64,000 nucleotides of DNA from Plumapathes pennacea. Taxonomy: Eukaryota > Cnidaria > Anthozoa > Antipatharia > Myriopathidae. The notes beneath the pieces were generated by a model. The model was not told where the DNA came from and ran no database searches. It was given only the letters and a program-made list of their open reading frames with translations. The stretch is from assembly GCA_964036295.1 (NCBI GenBank), contig OZ038462.1:3293501-3357500 (forward strand). Direction: 5' to 3'. The position numbers and the translations under genes were made by a program. Positions 31,709 through 43,600 of the stretch are shown piece after piece (within the stretch, counting starts at the first letter, position 1; each line of letters opens with the position of its first letter).

Positions 31709-34700
31709 GCTAGAAAGCCGGGCAAATCAAGTTTAGGCTGTGCGCCAATTTGCAGAGTCAGTAGACAGCTATGGCGCGCTTCCCTGGAGCGAGATAAGGA
31801 TAGTTAACCTGTACGGGAACGAGGATGCGGCCTCTCTTCCAAGAGTAATCAAGTTCAATCTTCTCCTTCAGTTCTCACTAGAAATATATCATACAGTAAG
31901 GAAATCTTGGCTTTTGATGCTTTGCTCAGATGAAATATTTGATTTATAAACTATCCGCAATTCTCAATACATCACTCTAACATTTTCTTCTCAAAGGCGG
32001 GGGAATACTCTTGGAATTCCGGGATTTTGTTTATTAATGAAACAGCCAGAACCTGTAGACTACCGCAGCCGGAACCCAAAGTAGTAAAAAATAAGTTTGA
32101 AGAGCAATCAAGGCTTAAAGGTTCTTTATTGGTTTAGAAAGCGAGAAACACCATTATTTTTATGCTGTGCTGTTCTGCTGCTGCTGTGCTTGTCCTCCTT
32201 TGCAGATTATACTTCAATCTAGACTTACATGAACTGCAATAAATACTACCATTACTGTTTATATCATCTCTTATACATCACCACAACTGGCTTCTCCTAA
32301 CTATAACCGCTTCCAACTACCGGTGCGTTTTCAATTGCATGTGATGAGTTTTGTGTGTTTTTGACGAAAAGTGATTGACTTTATGTCCATTAGCGGCGCA
32401 AGCATATTCGGCTGCAGTGTTATCTTATGTTTAGCGAGTGAGACTTGGCACGTTGAGTTTCAAAGTCTGTTTCAGTCAAACAGAGCGAATTCTCTTACAA
32501 AAAAAAACTAGGGATATTTTACGCTCAGAAAAAGAACTACATTATACCTAGACAAAAATTTTCCGTACTGTTACTCGCAAGTTAGTTTACTTCATCTAAA
32601 CACATCATCTTGGAAAACAGTCGCAGTGTCTAAAAAGAATGTGTAAGATGTGAAGAAGCCGATGAGTTCCTCATTTAGTCAAATTGTCCTTCCAGTTGCC
32701 TGTAATTATAATCAGATCAATCATGCTGTCTTTTTACTCGACCACGATGCTTCATTAATAACCTCGAAATTTAAAAGACATCTATGACAACAAAGGTGTC
32801 ATCGATTAAATTTACCTTGGCATGGGTGGACTTTTATTTGAGGATTAAAATCTGACGACTCTATATATTGGTCACGTTTTTGTTAATGGCCAGGTCAGTT
32901 ATCTGTTTCAAGTAGTAGTGATCTACTTTTGTCTCTTTTAACTGAGAATTCGATTTACGTTTTTAGTGCTACACACGCTAAGACAGCAGCTACGAAAAAA
33001 GAAACAACTCATTCTGTCATTCTGTTTTTTAGTGTTTGCATAGACTCATGCCAAGCTTTGTCTAAAATTAGAACTTAGTTCGACGAGATATTTCTGACTT
33101 CATGATTTTGTCCACACATTTCGTAAAGAGTACAAATACGAGGATCAAGTCAGCTAAAGTGTTTGTAAGCTTGACTATCGGTCAGTAGTAAACTAAACTT
33201 TTAGATACGGAAAGATGACGAGCTCTGCTCCTTATTTTATTTTATTTTATTTTTGTTTTGTTTTGTTTTTCTCTTTCATATGACCATGCTCGATATTAAC
33301 TTTTTAAGATCGTTACCTAAACCCGTTTCTACAGTGAGAAAAGACAATCGCTGGTGACTTATAAGTCTGGCGAGTAAATTTTAAAAATAACTCCAGTCTT
33401 GAACTTGTCAAACGTTAGATCTCACAGCAGTGCAGTTTGTGACTCAGAAATAGGGACTTAAATAGTAGCGCTTATAATTAAAATGTTTGCCGTTATCTCA
33501 ATAATTAATCTTTCTTTTTCTTAGTTCCAGTATCAGATCTCTCATTCTTGCCTTTTTAAGTCGTTAAAGAAAAGGGGGACTCACTAAAAAATAGCGCACC
33601 AAGGCTTGAAGCACACTGAATTTGTTGTATGCCGAGCATTCGCATAAATCAGGATCAGAGATCTAGTCCGAATATACAATCTCGGTGATTTTACCGCCTG
33701 AAGCACCACTTGATTAGTTTCTTTTAATTAAGGCTCTTGACATCACCTCTGATTGACGCGACTAATCCAACCCAAATTTTGAATTAAGAGTGCATCTCTC
33801 GTTTAAATGTCGCCCGGCTGCAATTTTCTCAACTATGTTCTATATATCCGTCCAAAAGAGCCTGCTATTATATGAAGATTCTGCTGATTTGCTAAAGTTG
33901 TGGGCTTGAAAATCATGGTAAACACATTTAAGTAATCCGTGCGGGGTGACCGGATAAAATGACGCCATTGTAGTCTAACGGGGATTCGTTTTCGACGAGT
34001 CTGACTCAAGAAATGGCATTTCTTGTGATGGCACTGAATTTCGCGGGCTTCAATCGACTGCAAATGTAAGGCAATGCAAACAACAACTCACCATGATTAA
34101 AATCTCGGGCTACAAAGAAGAATAAACTTAAATAAGAATTTTGTTTCACACTGCTAGTCAGTATTGTCGACTGCAGGAGTTCTTTCCCTGACGCAAATCC
34201 AATCTTCAAAATGAAAACTAAAGAGATGGATATCGATGTTCAGAAGCATTGTATAGAAACGATATCTTCACTCATACTATTGTATTCCCTCTTTGACCTC
34301 GGAAGGAATACGAAATTACTAATAAACTAAACTTTTGTGATATGTCTAGAGAAAGCGGAACGTAATTAACGGGAAAAGAAAAGTATAAAATTGTCGCCAA
34401 ACAATTTGGAGCACGTTCTGTGTTCTCTCAAAATCAAACTTAAAAATGATAAAAAAATCTTGAATTTCTCTCAACAATAAAGTTAGCACTGCTGTTAAAA
34501 TGTACTCAAAACATCTTTCTTTCATTTTAGTTAAATGTATTCTAGGTTCAGTCAAATCTTACTTTGACACTTTAGAAATTGCTATCCTTTATGAAAAATC
34601 AGTTTCACATTTAATTTTAGTAACTCGGTCACGCATTTCTTTTTCTGCAGACATTCGTCGCCTTGAAAGTATTTGATGATTCATTGGAGATATTTTGATG

Positions 34701-35689
34701 AAAAAACATGCAGGTGTAGATTTTAAAGCAAAGTCGTTTGATTAAAGGGGAAAGAGTGCGTGGTTGGTCTTACTGTTTTGAAAATGGTAGCTACACTGAA
34801 CGGATTAATTGATCAAGGTTCGTTCGTTATCCGTACGAACGAAGAAATTGGACTGATGTAAATTGAGAGCGGGCCCACTCTGTTGCGCACTCCATTTCCG
34901 TAACTGATTTCCTTAGTTATAAGCTTGTATTTTCTTTTCTTTACAAATATCGACAAGACGAAGAGATTTATTGTAATGAACGAAGAATACAAGACTCCCT
35001 TGACTGTCGTAGACCTCGCGGTTTTTTTCTCTCCGAGTCCTCTATGCTATGGGTTCTTACCTTGTTTAGCTTCAAACCATTCAATCTCTTCCACCTTTAA
35101 ATGCTCTTGCTTTCTTCATCACCGAAAACTAAATCAGAGTCTACTCTGTGGGCGCTGTGACGCCGGATCTCGAAACTCGAGCAGTCCAAAATAAATGACA
35201 CAGGATTTTCACTTATGCAATTTATAATGTCCTCACTAATTAAATAGTACTTACTTATTCTGCCGCGTGGTGGTTAGGTTAAACGATTCTTGTTATTAGT
35301 ACTCTTTTGCGACGATCTAATGAGCGGTTTGCTCATAAATCCACCCCACACAGGAAGTCGTCGATCGCGTATTCCCATTGATTAATCTTATATCAACACC
35401 TCGGAAGGCGAGCTTGACTGTTATATCTTTTGGTTTGTCAGTCTAAAGCAGTAGTTTCGGTTATCAAATCTTAAAAGAGAAGGATCAAACGTTCTGGGAG
35501 ATGACTGAAACGGAGTTAGTTTTGATTGCGTTTTCAACGACTGCATCTTTACCCATAACAGATGGTCGACATATGCACAGAAAAATACTGGAGGGCTTTT
35601 ACTCCAGGTCCGCGATCTTGATATCTGTCTTGTGAGTTTATTTTCCAGATCATGGGCTTGACTCTTCTGATTCTTTGCTTGTGTTCGGG

Positions 35690-35776
35690 TTTCTTCGTTT
35701 CGGCTTGGTTTGGCTTTGTTTTTGTTCTGTTCGATTCAGCTCGGCTTGATTCGGTTCGGCTCGGTTCAGCTCGGCA
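35690..35776. repeat. Degenerate CGGTT/CGGCT pentamer array, block 1
   Basis: Imperfect repeats of TTCGG, TTTGG and CTCGG words; the same composition recurs at 36545-36805. Strand composition is strongly skewed: very few A, and G+T dominate. Confidence 0.6.
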
Positions 35777-36544
35777 TCGTCAGAAATTTCAGACATCCGG
35801 TTGCGCCATCTTGGAAAAGGCATCAGGTTTTACGCTGACAGCCGCTCAAGAAATAACAAAGAAATGTATGGGATCTGATAATAAATTGCGCTTTTCGCTT
35901 AACTGAAGTACGTTCGTAAAAATGTCTCATGGGGCAGCATTTGGAAGAGGAAAGCTTCCTAAACACAACAGTACAAAAAATATTTATCTCCGGTAAAATT
36001 CGATGTGTACTTTTTTGAATTTAAAATTTCGGCCGACATAAGAAGGGATTGATAGCAGAATACGCTTAAAACCGGCTACTGTCACTTTTTAAGCTGCATT
36101 TAATACAAGAACCTTGGGTACAACGCAAAATGTTTACCCTGTACCTGATTGTCGAAGGATTGAACATCTCCTGTGAAGCCTCGGTCAGTCCCCTAGAGCA
36201 AATTCGATGTGTACTTTTTGCGTTTGAATTTGCAGTTCACAGCCAGCCGTGGCGAATGCCTCCCGTGAAATACGCTGACTTCGGATGTTGATATTTTGGG
36301 CTAGGAAGCTCCAAATCGCATGAAAATTGCATCAAACGAAAGCTAATTTCAATTGGGTCGGTCAGCGGCACATCTCCTAAACGTAGCAGTCTCCGGCTTT
36401 TTAAACCGGAGAAACCCATCCCTCCCCCACCCCACTGAGGCAAAATACGTAACAATGTATGAATGGCGCATGCTCATACCGCACGCCGCTGGGAAAGACC
36501 GGAAGCAATCGTGGACGCAAAATGTCCGGAATTTATGGCGATGG

Positions 36545-36805
36545 TATGATTCGGTTTGGTGCTGTTCAGTTCGGCTCGTTTCAATTCGGTTTGATTTGGT
36601 TTGGCTAAGTTCTGTTCGGTTCAGCTCGATATGATTCGGTTTGGTGCTGTTCAGTTTGGCTCGTTTTCATTCGGTTTGGCTACTTTCTGTTAGGTTCAGC
36701 TCGGTCTATTTCGGTTGGACTCGGCACAGCTCGGTATGATTCGGTTTAGCGCTGTTCGGTTCGACTCGTATCAGAGTTCGGTTTGGCTCGGGTTTATTTT
36801 GGTTT
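36545..36805. repeat. Degenerate CGGTT/CGGCT pentamer array, block 2
   Basis: About 260 bp built almost wholly from TTCGG, TTTGG, CTCGG and GTTCAG words. A higher-order unit beginning ATTCGGTTTGG.GCTGTTC recurs at about 36547, 36631 and 36738. Confidence 0.65.
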
Positions 36806-38231
36806 GGATCATTGCAATTATCCATTCAAACTTTTGTTTACTGAGCTGGTGCTACTTTCGGTGCGCCTCAGAAATGATAACTTCTGCCGTTTGACCCGTA
36901 TTTACTAAAAAATTACAGAACAGGTTTAAAATCTTACAAGATGGCGAATATGTAAAGATAATTCTTATTCCAAATAACATTTGTTCTATAACGTAACTCG
37001 ACTTCTTTTAGCGATATCCGGATTTACTTGTTCTTACATTTGATTTAAATCTCTATTTGAACTACCTTTGACATCTGCTTGTAAACGTAGGAAAAATAAA
37101 AAATTAATCGACGTTATCGGCTGAGGTCGTTTGAGGATGTAAATCGCACCTTTACACCAATTGGAGGAACCTGCATTGTTGACTGAATACTTAATTAAGT
37201 GTGCTTTGATCTTTTGTAGTTTTACGCCATTGAACTAAACATTTTATATATCTTTCTGTACTTTCTTTCTTTTTCTATTTTTTCTTTCTTAATATGCTTT
37301 CTAGTTAATTTTCATAGTTTACTATGAATTTAGTAAGTTCTCGTGTTTTACTGAAGAGAAATAGGTCAGAGATTACATCTCAAGACTTGTAATAAATGCT
37401 AGGCTTGTTGCATTTTAGCACATTAATATCTAGCAAGGCATAGGTTACCCTTAACGAATGTGGTTTTGTTAGCAATTATATTTTAAAAGGGAGCCGTCCA
37501 AAGGTGCCAAGAATTAACCTCAGTTTCTATGGCAAGCGCTGTTCGCATACATCAAAGCCGGTGCATTGGAGTCGTCCTTCGCCTTGAAAAGCACTCCAGA
37601 ACATCCCCGTTTTACTATCAACCCAGCTGGAGTTGGCATCAGAAACTAAACTCGAGAAAATCAATTCGAAATCCGAGAGTGGGTAGGCAACAGCTCAAAC
37701 CTTGGGTTTTGTGTAGGCAGTTAAATGGCTGGAGTTGCACCAGAGTTGCTTGTGTTCGTCCTCTACTGTTTCATGGCTCTGGATTTATACACTTGTGTTA
37801 AGGAGATTTTACGACGATGTTACCAAATGGGGGAACGTCAGCCTCGGGTTGTCAAAGACGACTGGGCAAGAAAAACGACGAAGGAAAAGCCAGGGACAAA
37901 AATTGCGATCGCGCGGGCCAACTTTTCTGTCGCTCCAGTTAATATAGAAGACGGTTTGGAATCAAACATTCGCTGGGATTACTACGACAGGACGCCATGT
38001 CGCGCAAGAGGAACATCTTAGTTCTGGCATGCGTGCCTGTGTGGGCATTAGAGTGACTGGATTAAAAACTTTCGAAGTGATAAGAGTTCTCTCAATGGAT
38101 TAGAGCAAAGGGGAAATGCATATATAATAAAGATAAAGATATTTATGCTGATTGAGACTGAGGGTGATCCAAAACTCGCCAGAACCCAAAATGATTGCTT
38201 CGGAAAAAAATATAGAGTTTCATCAGTCAGA

Positions 38232-38334
38232 TAGCATGCGTGGCAGGCGTTCTTTTTGACCGTGCGAAAAGCCGAGAGGCGTGGGCTTGACTTTTCGCGC
38301 GGTTATCGACTTTTCGCACGGCGCCACGCAGGCA
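38232..38334. repeat. Palindromic MITE-like repeat
   Basis: Left arm GCATGCGTGGC...ACCGTGCGAAAAG and right arm CTTTTCGCACGGCGCCACGC are inverted repeats around a short centre. Confidence 0.65.
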
Positions 38335-39937
38335 TCAGCGAATATGCCGGCACAACCAAAGAAAATAAAAATCTAAGCTCTTCTTTCTGAAGCGATCAGT
38401 TTTGATTTTCTCCATCGCTTTCTCACCACTTACGCTGCAAAGAACTTGGCGACTGCTACGATAGCTTACTCCAAGACTAAGCCTAACTATGAGCCGAGCC
38501 GATGCCCCATACATAAAAACTCTGTTACAACTTTTAATTTTTCAAAATCTATCTGCATCAGTAAGTAGCTGTAACAATGGCAATCAATCACACTATCACT
38601 GGGCCACGTGAAGCTGGAACCAAATCTGTGTGGCAAATCTAAAATTAGATTCAGTAAAAATTTAACGTTGGAAACTTCTTTTTTCTCCGTTTTCAAATAT
38701 TTCTCCGTCCACATGATGGGGTTTTTGCTTGTCCGTTCACACTAACGAAATTTTTCCTTGTGGTTCGGCCTTCCCTGACGTCCACATGTAAACGGTGAAA
38801 AAGGTCACCGAAAACGGAACTTTCTGTAAACACTCTCCAACTAGTGTCGCCGACTCGTGTGGACACTCGAAAACTTTTCGCAAACGCTAACGTCACGATA
38901 ATCACGTGATAGCGTGGACGGAAAACTTTGCGAAACAGAAAAAAACGCGTTTCCAATCGAAAGGGAATTAGTGTGGACTGGCAAGAGCGATTGGAAGACG
39001 CTATCGCGTGGACGGAGACATTCTTCTAACTTGAAAACAGGAGAAAAAATAATCCCATCAAACGAAAAACGGATACGTGTGGACGAGGCCTGAATAACGT
39101 GACTGTTCGTGGGCGTAAACTATTCTTTTGTTTTACAGTTATTTTCGTTGTGTAACTTGGGTTCCTATTTCCATAACTAGTCATTTCTAAGCTTTACAAT
39201 ATTTAACATTTACAACTGTAGGTCAGTAGCACTTTTCAATTTGTCTTTGTTCAACAATTAGGCGGAGCTCCCTTGTGAAAGATACCCATGCTTTGTTGCT
39301 CTGAAGACGATGGGGACATGATAAACAAACGTAACCCACGGCCTGAAAACGAGGTCGTCCGCATGACGCACTTCCGCTTTACAACAACTGACCAGTGGCA
39401 GTTTGACGAACGGTAAAAATAGCAAGCGGATACAGTCACCTCTTGGGGGACTGAAAGAACTGCGAATGCTGGCAGCGTTTCTTGAGCCAATAATAAAAGC
39501 AACAGAAGGTAAGCCTCCTAACCAACTAAGCATCCGACCTATTGTGAACCTCATGGTTTCCTGCACTTACAACGAACTTTGTCGTTTTGCCTGGAAACGA
39601 CAAATTGATTTTTAGACGACGGCACAATTCCCAAAATGAACGATGAGTTCGGATCAGCGTCTCATACTCACTCAATCGAAAAGCTATAGGCTGCACCCAA
39701 TATCAGTTAATATACTTGTTCAGTACTATTTGGTTAATTAAGTTATTTGCTTCTTTTTGACAACGGAAATTACATCAAATTTACAGTTGTTAGTACGGCG
39801 ACATTCATGAATCCGACGAGACTTGCACTTCATTTCCAGTTGTTACTTAAGTTTTACATTCATTTACATTACTGCACGTCTGACAAGGTTTCACTACAAT
39901 TGCTATAATCGTTTAGGTTAGTATATTCTGGCATATC

Positions 39938-39941
<4 letters not shown>

Positions 39942-39993
<52 letters not shown>
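39942..39993. repeat. ATA microsatellite
   Basis: About 17 uninterrupted units. Confidence 0.93.
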
Positions 39994-39995
<2 letters not shown>

Positions 39996-40670
39996 CAATT
40001 ATAATATTCAGCACAGTTCAGTCCTGTGTTATAAACCATTATTATGGCAAGTTGCTCAGTAATAAAAATTAATTCATAGTTGTTTCTCGCCTTGACCTTT
40101 TGTCATGCTTGATGTATTTATATTTCGCGGACGTGACCGTTTTGGAGACTAATACATGTTTTGCGATCCAATCTGTAGGAAATTGCAGAAACTGGCCTTT
40201 AAGAAGTCGCTTGCTAGTCTCCCGACAAAAGAACTCGACTTGTCTTCGTGATTAAGGGCGGTTGGCATGAATTTATGGTTATCAAAAACTGGACGTTGGG
40301 TAATGCATTATATAAGGCCGATACATCCACGTTACCCGAAGTGTTTTATGAACTGAGCCTTCGTGCAAACGCCTAAGCTTCCATCACAAGACGAACGGCG
40401 AAGGGGGTGCTTCACGCTGTATACGTTATCGTTTTAGGCGCAGTTTGACTAGAGTTGTGCGCTATCACACATTACTGAAGATAACCTGATTGATGGATTA
40501 GTGATACGCAGTTCTAGAAGCTGAGATATTGTGGAGGGCCACCTGATCATAAAACATGGCGGGCAGAGTGGAGAATTGCCGGGCTTCTTTGGTCATAATC
40601 CAACTATGTAGAAACAAATTTCGTGAGAACTGCATTTCTTGCCTTCGTGTCACACTTGCAGGAGCCCAAC

Positions 40671-43600
40671 ATGAGCGAAGAGGAAGAGATTCCGGTTCAA
40701 ACACGACGCAAGCAGCTCGTATCTTGCGGTGTTGGACAGTTTGGTAACGGCCTGGTCGACCTTGTACTCATGTCTTTTGGTCTCATTTACTACATGAAAG
40801 TAGCCGAACTCTCCAGTTGGCAAGCTGGACTAATCCTCGTGACAGGCCAGATTGCCACTTTCATAGCCAACCCAATATTTGGCTACTGCTGTGATAGGCT
40901 TGATGTGCCGCTCTTGTCCCACAAACTCGGAAGGAGAAAGTCTTGGCATTTGATGGGAACAATTTTCACCTCGATATTCTTTGTGTTGGCTTTTAGTCCT
41001 TGTTTTGTATGCCGCACCAGCTCGTCTTCTTCAACGGTGAAGTTTGTGTACTTTTTGTGTGCGTTCAACTTAGCGTCGTTTTGTTTCGGGGCCGTCGATA
41101 TCGCTCACAGTTCGATCATTCCAGAAGTTACTAAAAATCAAGAAGAATCTATCATCGTCAACTCAATCATGTAAGTTTATTCACTAGTTAGGTAGCGTTT
41201 ATCCACTAAGAATTGGGATCGCTCCAAGGCAACTTTAATTGTCTCCTATGTTTATTTGACCAACAAAAAATCTGACTTGCCAAAACCTCGGAAGTGAAGC
41301 AAAGTTTTCTTCACTTGACTTCCATTGGTCAGCGTTCGTGCCATTACTATCTAACTTTCTCTAATTTGAGGGAAAATTTTACATTGTGTACAAGCCTCGT
41401 TTATGTGTGCACAACTGATGCTATAGAAAACTATACTTGAGTATCGAGTCCTAGTATTGAATTTTGTTGACTAAATGAGCGTTGCCTGGACTTGAATTCA
41501 CAGTTTTGTGCAATGACCGCTGACTCAAAAATAGGGTGACCGCACGACCGACAACCTATTTCAGCGGTGTCTCTTGTTTTTGGTTAGCATTATATAATTA
41601 ACACTGTCAATATTCTAAGTGCTATTTCTCTATTGTTGCCCCCAAGCTCGCTATAACGTAACTGACTGTTTTTCTTCTTCTTCTTCTTCTTCTTCTTCTT
41701 CTTCTTCTTCTTCTTCTTCTTCTTCTTCTTCTTCTTCTTCTTCTTCTATTTAGTAGAGGGATGACGTACGGAGGAGGGCTCTTCGTCTATGCATTAGTTT
41801 GGATTCTATTGAGACAAAGTGACGAGGACAACTTGTCGCCGAATCACTGGCAATATTTCACGGTATTGCAACTGCACTAATGGGTTCAGCTTTTGAGCGA
41901 TGAATTTGATTTGTGACGTATCGTATTTTGGAAACAGTAAAAGTATATCTTGAAAACTTTACCGGATCGGTTCAGTCATACTCTCTCCTGATTACGTACG
42001 ACCTTGTCAATGTTGTTGTCCTGTCCGAATACACTAAAATATTTCCGTTTCTGTCCCCAGGAAATTACCGTCACACTGACAGTGACAGGAGGAATTTTTG
42101 TCATAGTTTTCCAAGTTTGGACTGTCGAGTCAAAGAAGAGAAAAACACGGGTATGGGTCACTTTTTCTGCATGAATGCATCATCATAAGGACGTACTACA
42201 ATATATTCTTCTTCTCTTCTATCTCTCTCCTTTCAGCGTGTAAGCACCACGTTCAAGTCAGTTGGACTCCTTGCTGTCTCACTATTGTCTAATATCGAAG
42301 ATGTTCAGCAATCGAAAGGTAGTTAGATTAAAGTATAGTCTTACAGAAACCTTTCTCGCATACAACCGGTTGTACTATACAAAGTAAACCTGCTTTTTTG
42401 TGCGGTTGGAATAAATGCTTACAAAATTATGCGCGAGCTAGAATCGAAAATAAGCCGTATAATCCTTATATAATACTTATTTTAATGTACTTCTTGATTC
42501 ACAACAGTTTCTGTGAGTGATGATAGAGTGAGACGCAAAAGCAGCAGATTACGAAAAATATCACAATATTTCATGCCATTTGATGCTGAAATAAAGGAAG
42601 GCACATTTTCTACATCCAGAAAAGGTTCGTGTCCATATAGCATGTTTGCAAAAACATGAACAATGCTCCTTTTCAGTAATTACATGTTGTTGTTAATTTT
42701 ATTGTTGTTATTTGTTTGCTTGTTTGTTTGTTTGTTTTTGTCACAGTATCCTCAAAGTCGATGCAAAATCCCGTTTTGCACAAGGCTTCGACAACCCCCA
42801 CGATTAGTGCCCCTGATATGATACTCTCTTCTATCCACACCAATAAACTGGAGATCTCTCGCAATAAGCAAGCAGCTGAAGTCTGTGTTTGGACTAAACC
42901 AGAGATCATTGTGACTGTTGAAAATGCACCGAACACAACACCAGCAGAAACGAGAGAATGTAAAGAAGGGAATGTAGAAGGGAACGAAGGGCTTAAAGTT
43001 GCTGGTGTAAAATGCGACTTTTCTGGAGTAGTCAGTGCCTATGTCGCAGAAGATGGAAAAGGATTACCTGACGCTGTAGATTCCTGCCATGTTCATATGG
43101 AAGAGACGGAAGAAGCTAAAAGCATCAAAGATTTATTGAAAGATCCTGGATTATATAAGGTATGACATTATAAGAATAACTCACAATTACCTAAACTCCT
43201 TAAATAAAACCATCATACTAAAGATGAATACTGGATAAATTCCCTTATAGAAGCTTAGAAAATATTTAAAGTTACTATTATTTTATTCTTATTTCTAAAC
43301 ATAGGTAACATTCATATACGTGTGTGGATTTGGCTTGGAGGAGATCACTTACTCTTATCTCGCGTTGTATCTCATGGATCATCTTCACTTCGAGAAGGTA
43401 CATACCTTGGAGATAACATTATAATACCAAGTATATCGGAACTATATCAAGGTATTATATCATACGCTCATCTTGGATTGCCTGGCAGCATTCTTGGCCA
43501 ATCAGGAACAAAAGCAAACCCCGATTGCGTTCAGTTCTATCTTGGACAACTCTAGCCGTTATTATGTAGAGCCTGGAACGTCAACTAGTGGCAGCATGTT

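Larger units (their letters stand above)
29506..40670. other. 11-kb gene-poor interval
   Basis: No gene could be recognised between the GPCR start and the MFSD12-like gene. It contains the poly-G-ended repeat copy 2, a hairpin repeat at 31108-31598, CA and ATA microsatellites, two CGGTT-type arrays and a palindrome at 38232-38334. Small frames at 37725-38021 (98 residues, one hydrophobic segment near the N-terminus) and 39403-39615 (70 residues) look like protein but match no family I recognise. A TATA-like TATATTTTAAAAGG lies near 37478. They may be small genes, exons or chance frames. Confidence 0.45.

Noticed and set aside
43322..43555. Frame in the MFSD12-like region suggesting an extra exon
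   Set aside because: Exons 43305-43397 and 43646-43738 join in phase and match the family directly; adding this stretch would break the frame.
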